Origin: Myxococcales bacterium
GTDB taxonomy: Bacteria > Myxococcota > B64-G9
NCBI GenBank assembly: GCA_012798435.1
Contig: JAAZNF010000051.1
Location: forward strand, 62,001 to 126,000
Length of the DNA: 64,000 nt
Direction: 5' to 3'
Under the pieces are notes generated by a model. The model did not search any database, was not told the DNA's origin, and was given only the letters and a program-made list of their open reading frames with translations. A program made the position numbers and the translations under genes. Position 1 is the stretch's first letter; each line of letters begins with the position of its first letter. Positions 49,954-58,334 of this stretch are shown here, piece by piece.

Positions 49954-50736
49954 CTACTCTACCTTGGGCGGCACCTGCGGTTGGGGTGTGGTGTTCTTCG
50001 GAGATACCTTGGGGAGCAGGTTGAGGCGAGCGTTGATATCCTGTGCGAACATGCTTTTGGGGTGCTTTTCTAGAATTTCCGAGAACATCCGTGATGCCTC
50101 GTCGACGTCGCCAGAGCGCTGCGCCAACCGGGCCACGTGGTAAAGTCCCCGGTCCCGCGCATATTCGAACGGCGGCTGGGTGAGGCGGTTGTACTGCTCC
50201 TTGGCTTCCTTGAGCTGATTCTGTTCCTCGAAAATGGCTCCCAGGCCTTCCACGGCGAATGCGGAAAGCTCCCCTTCCGGTCCCGCCTCGGCCAAGTACT
50301 GTTGAAACAGGTCCTTTGCCTTGTCGTACTCGCCCAACATCCGATGGCATTCCCCGGCGTAGTACTGCGCCAGGAGCGCGGCGCCCGTTCCCGAGAAGTT
50401 CCCCATGACCTTCTCGAACTCGGCGAGCGCGGCCCGGTATTTGTCCTGCTCGGATGAAAAGGTCCCATCTGCCTGGGTGGTCTCTTCCGCGTTGGCGCGC
50501 TCGATGACCCGGGCGTTGAAGACCTGGCGAGCCGACATGAAGGCTTTCGAAGCCGCCATGTCCCGGCTCTGCCGGTACCAGCGCAGGCCCATGAAGCTGA
50601 ATACCACGAGCAGCAGAGCCACCGTTCCCACGATCAGCGGGACTTTCTGGTCTTTGAGCCACTGCAAGGCACGCTGGCTGAAAGATACAAACTCGTCTGG
50701 CTCCTTGAGATCCTTGCGCGAGGTTTTTTCTGTCAA
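49954..50736 (-). CDS. YfgM-like membrane-anchored TPR protein
   Basis: 260 residues. A short cytoplasmic tail, one membrane helix (VPLIVGTVALLLVVFSFMGL) and a periplasmic TPR domain (AEFEKVMGNFSGTGAALLAQ, YDKAKDLFQQYLAEAGP), ending in Pro-rich PQPQVPPKVE. Family members help envelope-protein traffic together with BamB. The start decides on the ribosome-binding site: GGAGGATC lies between TTG codons at 50751 and 50736, so the second, MTEKTSRKDLKEPDEF, is preferred. It leads the unit with bamB and mutT. Confidence 0.72.
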   Translation of the reverse strand: MTEKTSRKDLKEPDEFVSFSQRALQWLKDQKVPLIVGTVALLLVVFSFMGLRWYRQSRDMAASKAFMSARQVFNARVIERANAEETTQADGTFSSEQDKYRAALAEFEKVMGNFSGTGAALLAQYYAGECHRMLGEYDKAKDLFQQYLAEAGPEGELSAFAVEGLGAIFEEQNQLKEAKEQYNRLTQPPFEYARDRGLYHVARLAQRSGDVDEASRMFSEILEKHPKSMFAQDINARLNLLPKVSPKNTTPQPQVPPKVE

Positions 50737-50885
50737 GGGAAGATCCTCCAATGTCGTCGAACGCGGGCGACGAAACTAGCTCAGCCATTCTGTCTCTGTC
50801 AACGAAAAACCCTCCCAGGCCCTTCCTGTAACGAGCTGGACTGCGATTTGATTCCAGGTCTGTGCTGCTGGTAGCATGCGTACCC

Positions 50886-51410
50886 ATGAAACACGGGGTC
50901 CCGGTAGCGGTCATGCTTTTTGGGTATTTGCTGCCGGCAACGACCGTCCGCGCGGAACCATTCGATCTCTCCTTGGGCGCGGCATTCGCCTATGGAACAA
51001 CCCTCGACCAGAACGAGAAAGATGGCCTCGGAGCCTCGGCCTACGGGGCTCTGGGACTTTCGGACACCATGTCTCTTTCCCTGGCAGGGGCCTTCTACGA
51101 GCACTCCCTTGGTTCTGGCGAGAGTTACCGCCTGTTCAATGTTGGCGCGGGCATTCTCTACAACCTGGACGTGCTGGCGATCGTACCCTTCGCCGCCCTG
51201 CGCGTCGGGTACCTGGCGCGCCTGGGCGATGGCGATGGCCTCCTCGACGGAGGCCTGTCTCTTTCGGTTTCCGTCGGGTTCGATTACCTGGTGACAGAGT
51301 ATCTGACTGCGGGCCTATGCGCCGAGTACCTGGGCCTACTGACCAGTTTCGATTCCTTCCCCGCCCATGCCGGTTTTTCCCTGAGGCTCGGAATCAGGCT
51401 GCCCCATTGA
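50886..51410 (+). CDS. Exported beta-barrel-like outer-membrane protein
   Basis: 174 residues. A signal peptide is cut near TTVRA. The mature part alternates short hydrophobic strands and glycine turns (LSLGAAFAYGTTLDQ, AGILYNLDVLAIVPFAALRV) and ends in FSLRLGIRLPH, which fits a small barrel. The function is unknown. The ATG at 50886 is used rather than 50862 because of the signal peptide. Its end overlaps the convergent YihY gene by 17 bp. Confidence 0.65.
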   Translation: MKHGVPVAVMLFGYLLPATTVRAEPFDLSLGAAFAYGTTLDQNEKDGLGASAYGALGLSDTMSLSLAGAFYEHSLGSGESYRLFNVGAGILYNLDVLAIVPFAALRVGYLARLGDGDGLLDGGLSLSVSVGFDYLVTEYLTAGLCAEYLGLLTSFDSFPAHAGFSLRLGIRLPH

Positions 51411-52404
51411 TTCCTGTCGTCGGCCGGTCGGGCCCCGGGCCTGGCGGCGACGATCCGCCCTCGGAGCCGCCGCCCTGTGCAACCGCCCGACGGTGATGGA
51501 GCACCTCGATGAATTGGGAGCACAGGAGAAGCACGCAGGCCGCGTAGAAGATCCACACCACGACCACGGCCAGGGCCGCTAGCGAACCGTACAGGAAGCT
51601 GAACTGCGCGATGTGCCGGGTATAGTAACCGAAGGCCTTTGCCGCGATTATCCAAAGGATCGCGAATAACCCGGCGCCGGCCAGCAGGTGCCGCAAACGG
51701 ACCTTTTCTCGATTGAAGGCTTTTTGCAGCACGAAGAACACGATCGCCGCCGATAACAAGGTGACCCCATGACGCAGCAGGCTGTGCGTTCGCAAGAAGT
51801 TCGCGAGCTCGCGGCCGGTCGAGGTGTCGTGGGCCGAGATCAAGGAGCCGCTGAAGGAACCCAGGAGGTGTAGCCCCAGGAAGAGGAACACCACCACTAG
51901 AGCGAACACCGCAAAGAGCGCGTGGGTGACAAACACGGGGCGCGGACGAGTCCCGAAGATACGCGCGAACGACACCTCCATCGTACGAAACACCAGGCCG
52001 GCCGTGATGAAAAGCATCAGCAGGCCCGTCACGCCGAGGAACTGTCTGTGTACAGCCATGTTTCGAAGCTGGTCCAGCACATCCGCGCCCATGAACGGCA
52101 CCACCGCCTGGATGTACGTCTCCAGGTGAGAGAACAGAGATTGAGGATCTCCGTACTGCTCGCCCACGCCCTTCAGGATGAATCCGGCGATGGAGAAGAG
52201 CAGCAACAAGAAGGGGATGAGGCTGAGCACGGCATAGAACGCGATGGCCGCGGCCATGATCAGGCCGTCGGCGCGAAAGAACCCGCCAACCGTGTGGCCG
52301 ATGGTCGAGAGGGTGGGATACACCAGGGGCAGGCGGTAGAACCGGCTCACGAGCGCGCGCCAGCGGGACCAGAGACGCGCGCCGGTGGCGAGAAGACCCT
52401 TCAT
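51394..52404 (-). CDS. YihY/BrkB-family inner-membrane protein
   Basis: 336 residues with six hydrophobic helices and the family's conserved IMAAAIAFYAVLSLIPFLLL near residue 50 and AAKAFGYYTRHIAQFSFLYG farther on. Formerly annotated as ribonuclease BN by mistake; the function is not settled. The ATG overlaps the der stop by 4 bp, so it is the last gene of the mtaB-rnc-era-der unit. The C-terminal 30 residues are Gly/Pro-rich. Confidence 0.88.
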   Translation of the reverse strand: MKGLLATGARLWSRWRALVSRFYRLPLVYPTLSTIGHTVGGFFRADGLIMAAAIAFYAVLSLIPFLLLLFSIAGFILKGVGEQYGDPQSLFSHLETYIQAVVPFMGADVLDQLRNMAVHRQFLGVTGLLMLFITAGLVFRTMEVSFARIFGTRPRPVFVTHALFAVFALVVVFLFLGLHLLGSFSGSLISAHDTSTGRELANFLRTHSLLRHGVTLLSAAIVFFVLQKAFNREKVRLRHLLAGAGLFAILWIIAAKAFGYYTRHIAQFSFLYGSLAALAVVVVWIFYAACVLLLCSQFIEVLHHRRAVAQGGGSEGGSSPPGPGPDRPTTGINGAA

Positions 52405-53753
52405 CTCTTCCGGCCCTTCTTGCGCACGGGCCGGCGCGGGCCATCATCCGACTTGTGCGAGCGGAAGATAAAGCGTATCGGCGTGCCGGGGTAGGGATAT
52501 CGTTCTCTCAGGCTGCGGGCCAGGTAGCGCCGGTAACTATCCGTGACCAGAACGGGGTTGTTCACGCTGCATACGAAAGTCGGTGGGCGCACATTCGTCT
52601 GGGCCAGGTAGTAGAGCCGTGCCCGCCGGCCCTTGATGGACGGTGGAGAAACATTCTCCGTGGCCACTTCCAAAAAACGGTTGATCTCGCCGGTGGTGAT
52701 CCGCTTGCCGCACCAGGAATATACCTCTGCCACGGCCGGGAGGAGCGCCGAGACTCCCACTCCGGTCCGGGCGGATACCGTGAAGCGGGGGACGAACCGT
52801 GCGAATCGCAGCGCATGATCGAGGGTGTCCAGGTACGCCTTCTTGCGGGTGCTGGACCACAGGTCGCATTTGTTGACGGCGATGATCAGTCCCCTGCCCC
52901 GCTCCAGTGTAAGATGCGCGAGTCGCTGATCCTGTTCCGAGAAATCCTCCGACCCGTCCGCGACCAGAATCGCTACGTCCGTGCGTTCGAGGGTCCGCAG
53001 CGCCGCCATGACGCTGAGGACCTCGAGCCGTTTGTGGACTCGACTGCGGCGGCGGACGCCGGGGGTGTCGATCAAGACATAGCGAGAGCCCTGATGTTCA
53101 AAATGCAGGTCCACCGCGTCGCGGGTGGTGCCAGGTTCGGCGCTGACGAGCTGACGTTCGGCCCCCAGCAAGCGGTTGGCCAGAGAACTCTTCCCGGCGT
53201 TGGGACGCCCCAACAGACACACACGAAGCCCTGCTGGCCCGTCCGAGTCGGAAACCGTTCCGGGTTCCGGCAAGAGGGCCCCCAAGCGCTCCAGCAAACC
53301 ATCGATCCCCTGGTTGTGAAGGGCCGAGACGGACACCCCCTCGAACCCCAAGGCGTCGAATTCCCAGTCCGGGAAAGACATGCCCGGATCGGCCTGGTTG
53401 ATGACGAGCAGCACGGGTCTCCCTCGCCGACGCGCCAGCGTCGCCACCTCCCGATCGAGCGGATGCAGCCCATCCCGGGCGCTGACCACCAGCAGGAGCA
53501 CGTCTGCCTCGGCGATGGCGGCTTCGATGCTCCGTAGCACACCGGAGCCGATCTCGTCCTTGGCACCGGGGGAGAACCCACCGGTATCGACCAGCATGGC
53601 GCCCCGGCCCTCCACATCTACGTCAGCGTACAGGCAATCCCGGGTCACGCCGGGCTCGTCATCGACGATCGCAAGACGGCGTCCGGTCAGACGATTGAAC
53701 AGCGTTGACTTGCCCACGTTGGGCCGACCGACGATCGCAAGTACCGGTTTCAT
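52401..53753 (-). CDS. der: Ribosome-assembly GTPase Der (EngA)
   Basis: 450 residues with two tandem G domains. The first: GRPNVGKST (10-18), DTGG, NQAD. The second: GRPNAGKSS, DTPGVRRRS, NKCDLW. A C-terminal KH-like domain follows (SGSVEVATENVSPPS-type position, RPPTFVCSVNNPVLVTDSYR). Der acts in 50S subunit assembly. It overlaps the era stop by 4 bp at its start and the yihY start at its end. Confidence 0.95.
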   Translation of the reverse strand: MKPVLAIVGRPNVGKSTLFNRLTGRRLAIVDDEPGVTRDCLYADVDVEGRGAMLVDTGGFSPGAKDEIGSGVLRSIEAAIAEADVLLLVVSARDGLHPLDREVATLARRRGRPVLLVINQADPGMSFPDWEFDALGFEGVSVSALHNQGIDGLLERLGALLPEPGTVSDSDGPAGLRVCLLGRPNAGKSSLANRLLGAERQLVSAEPGTTRDAVDLHFEHQGSRYVLIDTPGVRRRSRVHKRLEVLSVMAALRTLERTDVAILVADGSEDFSEQDQRLAHLTLERGRGLIIAVNKCDLWSSTRKKAYLDTLDHALRFARFVPRFTVSARTGVGVSALLPAVAEVYSWCGKRITTGEINRFLEVATENVSPPSIKGRRARLYYLAQTNVRPPTFVCSVNNPVLVTDSYRRYLARSLRERYPYPGTPIRFIFRSHKSDDGPRRPVRKKGRKR

Positions 53754-54673
53754 TTCGAGTATCCAACGCTGCGCAGGCCGCGAGTGGTGCGGGACCAGTT
53801 TCTCGCCACCTTGACACGCAGTTCGAGGAAGACCCGCTGGCCCAGGACACGCTGGATGTCTTTGCGAGCGGCGGTGCCAATGCTTCGCAGCATGTCGCCT
53901 CCGCGCCCAATCACGATGCCCTTCTGGCTGTCTTTTTCAACGAAGATCAGTGCCGCGAGGCGGATCAGATTTCGCTCGGGTATCTCTTCGAATCTCTCCA
54001 TTTCCACCGCCGTGCTGTAGGGGATCTCCTCCTCGGCATGCAGGATGACCTGGCGCCGGATGAGTTCTGCCGCGAGAGCACGCTGAGTCTGGTCCGTGTA
54101 CATCTCCTCCGGAAAGAACCGCGGTCCCGTCGGCAGGTGCCGGATCAGTGCCTCCTCGAGCCGTTGGGTTCCCTCGCCGGTCAACGCCGACAGCGGCAGC
54201 AGTTCTGCGAAGGTACCCATGTCGTGGTACCTGGCCATGAGCGGTAGGAGTTGTTCGCGGTGCTTCAAACGGTCGATCTTGTTGATAGCCAAGAGGATCG
54301 GTTTTTGAGAGCCCTGAACCGCACGCCACAGGATGTCATCTTCTGGGTCCGGCTTCCCTCCCCCTCTCCCCAGCACCTCCACCAGGCACAAGACGACGTC
54401 CGCTTCTTCGATGGCGGCCCGGATCTCCTTGAGCATGTACTGGTTGACAGCTCGGGGCCGGTCGTGAATTCCGGGCGTGTCCACCAGGATGAGTTGGGCT
54501 CCCGGTCGATTGACGATACCGCGCACCCGCGTGCGCGTGGTCTGCGGTCGAGGGGCAACGATGGAAACCGTCTCGCCGACAAGCCGGTTGACCAGAGTGG
54601 ATTTTCCAACGTTAGGACGGCCGGCAATGCAGACGAACCCTGACCGGAATCCTTCTTGGGCGACGACGCTCAC
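53750..54673 (-). CDS. era: GTPase Era
   Basis: 307 residues from GTG at 54673, which overlaps the rnc stop (GTGA) with AAAGGAG upstream; the longer frame to 54883 lies inside rnc. Motifs: GRPNVGKSTLVNRLVGE, switch II DTPGIHDRP, NKIDRL, and the C-terminal KH domain with IVIGRGGDMLRSIGTAARKD. Era binds 16S rRNA and acts in 30S maturation, with RNase III encoded upstream in the usual arrangement. Confidence 0.95.
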   Translation of the reverse strand: MSVVAQEGFRSGFVCIAGRPNVGKSTLVNRLVGETVSIVAPRPQTTRTRVRGIVNRPGAQLILVDTPGIHDRPRAVNQYMLKEIRAAIEEADVVLCLVEVLGRGGGKPDPEDDILWRAVQGSQKPILLAINKIDRLKHREQLLPLMARYHDMGTFAELLPLSALTGEGTQRLEEALIRHLPTGPRFFPEEMYTDQTQRALAAELIRRQVILHAEEEIPYSTAVEMERFEEIPERNLIRLAALIFVEKDSQKGIVIGRGGDMLRSIGTAARKDIQRVLGQRVFLELRVKVARNWSRTTRGLRSVGYSK

Positions 54674-55395
54674 GTCTTCTCCTTTTGCCGATTGGCGTGA
54701 TTCAGCGCGTGTCGCGCCGCGTCCTGTTCGGCCTCCTTGCGGTTGCCGCCTTCTCCACGGGCCACCTCCTGGCCACAGACCAGGGCCACAACGACGAAGT
54801 GCCGCTGGTGTTCGGGCCCGCTCTCCTCGACAACTCGGTACTGAGGCGGCGGCAGACCGCTGCGTTGCAGGCTTTCCTGCCACCGGCTCTTGGGATCGAA
54901 ACCCTGCAAGTCGAGAAGCAGAGTACGCAGTCGGTCTCCCAGGGTGCGCTCGACGACCTTCAACGCGGACCGCAACCCGCCCTCGAGAAACACCGCCCCG
55001 AGCAGCGCTTCGAAGGCATCCGACAGCAACGAGTCTTTATCGCGGCCGCCGGTTTGATCTTCCCCGCGTCCCAATCTCAAGTGCGCGCCGAGTCCCAGTG
55101 CGCGGGCTGCCATCGCCAGTGAGGCCTGGTTGACCACCGCAGAACGTACGCGGGAGCACCGCCCCTCGTCGCCGGTGGGGTCGTGGACAAACAAGGCCTG
55201 ACTCACCGCCAGACCGAGCACCGCGTCACCTACGAATTCCAGAAGCTCGTTGTGGAGGTTGCCAGGGGACTCGTTGGCGAACGAGCGATGAGTGAGCGCC
55301 CGCTTCAGAAGCTCTGGATCCTTGAAGCGATACCCCAGGTGTCGGCAGAGGGAGCCGAGATCGTCCTTTCGCTTCCGGGTCGTGGCCACGCTCAT
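54670..55395 (-). CDS. rnc: Ribonuclease III
   Basis: 241 residues. The catalytic signature is NELLEFVGDAVLGL with the second acidic set at SDAFEALLGAVFLEGG; a double-stranded RNA-binding domain closes it (DPKSRWQESLQRSGLPPPQY to NRKEAEQDAARHALNHA). It processes rRNA precursors and double-stranded RNA. GGAGGC precedes the ATG, which overlaps the mtaB stop by 4 bp. Confidence 0.95.
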   Translation of the reverse strand: MSVATTRKRKDDLGSLCRHLGYRFKDPELLKRALTHRSFANESPGNLHNELLEFVGDAVLGLAVSQALFVHDPTGDEGRCSRVRSAVVNQASLAMAARALGLGAHLRLGRGEDQTGGRDKDSLLSDAFEALLGAVFLEGGLRSALKVVERTLGDRLRTLLLDLQGFDPKSRWQESLQRSGLPPPQYRVVEESGPEHQRHFVVVALVCGQEVARGEGGNRKEAEQDAARHALNHANRQKEKT

Positions 55396-56690
55396 GCCTC
55401 CTGGAGCCCATCACATACCAGCCATCCGTCTCGTACCGCGCGTCCCATGACTCGAACGATGCGGGCCATGCCATCGGGCGACGCCTGTTCCACGCGGATC
55501 TTGCGGTAGCTCTCGCTCCTCCCAGTATATCCGCCCGAGGTCGAGTGTTCCAGGATCACCTCGTGTCGCCACCCAATGCCTTTTCCCAAGAAATCCAGCC
55601 ACTTGTGCCGCCCGATCTCTCGAAGCCTTGCCGAACGAGCGCGAATTTCCGTTGCAGGAACCGAGCCGGATAGTTCTGCCGCGACCGTTCCCGGTCTCTT
55701 CGAGTAGGTAAAGACATGCAGGTAAGAAAACGGCAGTGCCACGAGCCAGCGTTCCGTCTCGCGCGCCTCAGAATCGCTCTCTGCCGGAAATCCGGTGAGC
55801 ACGTCGGTCCCGATCGCGACGTCCTTGAAACTCGCCGCCAGGCGTTCAATCAGTCTGGCGGTCGAATCCGGGCTGTGCGGACGACCCATTCGCAACAGAA
55901 CGTCGGCACAACCGCTCTGAACCGGAACATGGAAATGAGGGCAAATCCTCTTGGAAGAACGAAGAAAGTCTATCAGCTCATCGTTCCACTCGCCGGGCTC
56001 GATGGAACTGAGGCGGATCCGGCCATTCCATTGAAGACGATCAGCCCACCGGTCCACTTGGCGTAGCAACCAGATCAGGGAAAGGCCCTCGCCAAGACCG
56101 TACCGTCCGAGGTGGATCCCGACAAGAACGACCTCCAAGAACCCTGCCTCGACCAGCTTTGAAAAACGGGTCTCGATCTCGGTCACGGGCAACGAGCGCT
56201 CCCGGCCTCGAACCAGCGGTACGACGCAGTAGGTGCAACTCGAGTTGCATCCGTCCTGAACCTTGAGGAATGCCCGTCTTCTTCCGAGGGTGAGTTGGCC
56301 GCAGCTTTCCATCCCATTCATCAGACGCGCAGCCCCATCGTCCACGCCCGCGGTTGTTGCCAGAGCCTGTGCAACACTCTCTGGCCTGTCGGAGCCTACG
56401 ACGAATTTCACGTTGGGATACTTGGCAAGCTGCGCCCCGGCTGTTTTCACACCGCAGCCGGCGACTACCACCGGCAGGCAAGGATGGTGCTTCGCCAGGG
56501 AACCCAGTATCTTGCGGACATCGCGGTCGGCCTTGTGTGTCACGGTGCAGGTGTTCAGCAGAACGACGTCAGCGCACTCGGGACTCTCCTCCAACTGAGC
56601 GAGGTTACCCAGCCATGAGAGTATCTCTGCCGTATCCGCCAAGTTGACCTTGCAACCGAGGCTCCGGACATGTATTCGAAATCCTGGCAC
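55392..56690 (-). CDS. mtaB: tRNA methylthiotransferase MtaB (MiaB-like)
   Basis: 432 residues from GTG. An N-terminal UPF0004 domain carries three cluster cysteines (SLGCKVN, NTCTVT, AGCGV); the radical SAM motif is CNSSCTYC in DGCNSSCTYCVVPLVRG; a TRAM-like end follows. The layout fits MtaB, which converts t6A to ms2t6A at position 37 of tRNAs. It leads the rnc-era-der-yihY unit. Not MiaB: LGCKVN with NTC-TVT spacing and the shorter length fit the MtaB group. Confidence 0.9.
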   Translation of the reverse strand: MPGFRIHVRSLGCKVNLADTAEILSWLGNLAQLEESPECADVVLLNTCTVTHKADRDVRKILGSLAKHHPCLPVVVAGCGVKTAGAQLAKYPNVKFVVGSDRPESVAQALATTAGVDDGAARLMNGMESCGQLTLGRRRAFLKVQDGCNSSCTYCVVPLVRGRERSLPVTEIETRFSKLVEAGFLEVVLVGIHLGRYGLGEGLSLIWLLRQVDRWADRLQWNGRIRLSSIEPGEWNDELIDFLRSSKRICPHFHVPVQSGCADVLLRMGRPHSPDSTARLIERLAASFKDVAIGTDVLTGFPAESDSEARETERWLVALPFSYLHVFTYSKRPGTVAAELSGSVPATEIRARSARLREIGRHKWLDFLGKGIGWRHEVILEHSTSGGYTGRSESYRKIRVEQASPDGMARIVRVMGRAVRDGWLVCDGLQEA

Positions 56691-56728
56691 CGGACCAATG
56701 TAACCGAATCGGAAAAAGGTTCAATACC

Positions 56729-56757
56729 TTGACACAGAGCAAGGTGGAAAATAGGCT
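56729..56757 (+). promoter_or_regulatory. Promoter for the MshEN-domain gene
   Basis: TTGACA at 56729-56734 and TAGGCT at 56752-56757 with a 17-bp spacer, ending 9 bp before the ATG at 56767; no ribosome-binding site is seen, so the message may be nearly leaderless. Confidence 0.4.
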
Positions 56758-56766
56758 GTCTTTCGC

Positions 56767-58071
56767 ATGCTTCCGGATCTCCAAACGGTTCTGCTAAAAG
56801 CCGGCATCGTGGATGCGGCGGGAATTGAGCGGGCCGTCGCCGACCGCGAGGCGCGGGGGGGCAACCTGGTGGAGGCCCTGGTCCGTCTTTCGCTCTGCGA
56901 CGAGTCGGACCTGGCGCGTCTGCTCGCCAGAGAATTCGCACTGCCGCTCGCGGAGAGCATACAGTTCGACAACCTGCCGGTGTTCGTGACTCGTCTGGTG
57001 CCTGCCGGGTTGGCCAGGACTCACCGCACCGTTCCGCTGCTCCTGGATCGCGGCGTGCTCCACGTGGCCATGTCGGATCCGACCGAACGCAGGGTGTTGC
57101 AGGACATCGCCATGATAACCGGGCACATTGCCTCGCCCGTCGTCGCCCCGGTGAGCCTGCTGACCTCGGCCCTGACCCGGTACTATTCCGCCCCACCGGC
57201 TCAGGACGTTCCCGCCTCAGAGGGCACATCCTCCAGGTCGCGCTCGGTGTTCTCGTTTCCGCCGCCAAGCACCAGAGACCTGGACTTGCATCCGCCAGCG
57301 ACAGCCAAGGGAGATCTGACAGAGTTGTTCTCTTCCCAGGCTGGCGCTGAATCCATCGTGACCCTCGAACGCCCCAAGAAGAGCCGGCCTCAAACCACAG
57401 GTGGGATTGCGGAAGCCGTTCTCCAGAGAATGGTCGACTACGCCAAGGCTCCACCTCAACCTGCTCCGACCTTCCCGGCGCCTCAGCCGCCCAGCGATTC
57501 GATTCCTTCTTTGCCTTCACCACCCACCGAACCGTCCATCGAAAAAACGACGGCTGTCATGACGCCGATTCAGGATACCGAGCAGGCGCTCGCCTTGATC
57601 CGCGAGGCGACCTCCCGTGACGAGGTGGCGCGCCTGATCGTTCGATACGCGGCCCACCTGCTGCCACGGGTGGTTCTCCTTGCTGTAAAAAACGAGATGC
57701 TGGTGGGTTGGCTGGGCGGCGGGGCGGAATTTGTCGACATTCAGGTCAAGGGCATCATGGTCCCGTTGGGTTCCCCATCGGTATTCAAGACCGTGCGCGA
57801 CACCGGCACGGACTATTTCGGCACCATGCCGAGGACCATGGTCAACGACACCTTCCTGGCGGCTCTTGGACAGAGCCGACCGGAACAAGTCATCCTCATT
57901 CCCATCAGCATCCGCCACCGGCCGATCGCGATTCTTTATGGTGACTGCGGCAGGCGCAGGGGATTTTCTACGGATCTGAGCACGCTGCACCTTTTCTCAA
58001 TCGACGCTGGTGCAGCATTCGAACGAATTCTGCTGAACCGCAAGCTCAACCGGACAATAATTCGCGAGTAA
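56767..58071 (+). CDS. MshEN (GspE N-terminal) domain protein with a C-terminal GAF-like domain
   Basis: 434 residues. Residues 1-140 are a MshEN/GspE-II domain (LLKAGIVDAAGIERAVADRE, LAREFALPLAESIQFDNLPV, RTHRTVPLLLDRGVLHVAMS), known to bind nucleotides such as c-di-GMP in related ATPases. A Pro/Ser-rich linker runs to about 265, then an alpha/beta domain of about 160 residues fits a GAF-like fold (EVARLIVRYAAHLLPRVVLL, PISIRHRPIAILYGD). There are no Walker motifs, so it is not a secretion ATPase; it may be a signalling adaptor. Confidence 0.7.
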   Translation: MLPDLQTVLLKAGIVDAAGIERAVADREARGGNLVEALVRLSLCDESDLARLLAREFALPLAESIQFDNLPVFVTRLVPAGLARTHRTVPLLLDRGVLHVAMSDPTERRVLQDIAMITGHIASPVVAPVSLLTSALTRYYSAPPAQDVPASEGTSSRSRSVFSFPPPSTRDLDLHPPATAKGDLTELFSSQAGAESIVTLERPKKSRPQTTGGIAEAVLQRMVDYAKAPPQPAPTFPAPQPPSDSIPSLPSPPTEPSIEKTTAVMTPIQDTEQALALIREATSRDEVARLIVRYAAHLLPRVVLLAVKNEMLVGWLGGGAEFVDIQVKGIMVPLGSPSVFKTVRDTGTDYFGTMPRTMVNDTFLAALGQSRPEQVILIPISIRHRPIAILYGDCGRRRGFSTDLSTLHLFSIDAGAAFERILLNRKLNRTIIRE

Positions 58072-58334
58072 GTTTTCTTTACGAAGGGAAAGCGGCTCAA
58101 GGCACGCGCTTTTTTCCCACAATTTGTCAACATATCAAAAAAAATTGGGGCATTAGCCATCAAGCAATAATAGAAACATTAAAGAAATGCATGTTCTGGA
58201 GAAAAATATAAAGTCATTTATAATCAATATGTTATGTCTTCAAGACGCGACTGATCCTATAGAATATTTTTTCCTAATAAAATCATAATCATCCCTTGGC
58301 CACATCTTGCCGCCCTGTGGAAAACTATAGATGT
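58072..58334. other. AT-rich spacer between convergent genes
   Basis: 263 bp, clearly lower in GC than the neighbours, with tracts such as AAAAAAATTGGGG and ATAGAATATTTTTTCC. AAGCG at 58089 and CGCTTTTTT at 58106 could form a weak terminator for the plus-strand gene. I see no RNA gene or frame. Confidence 0.45.

Noticed and set aside
56767-58071. Type II/IV secretion ATPase
   Set aside because: No Walker A or B motif; only the N-terminal domain is shared.
58072-58334. Small RNA in the AT-rich spacer
   Set aside because: No promoter-terminator pair or stable fold is evident by eye.
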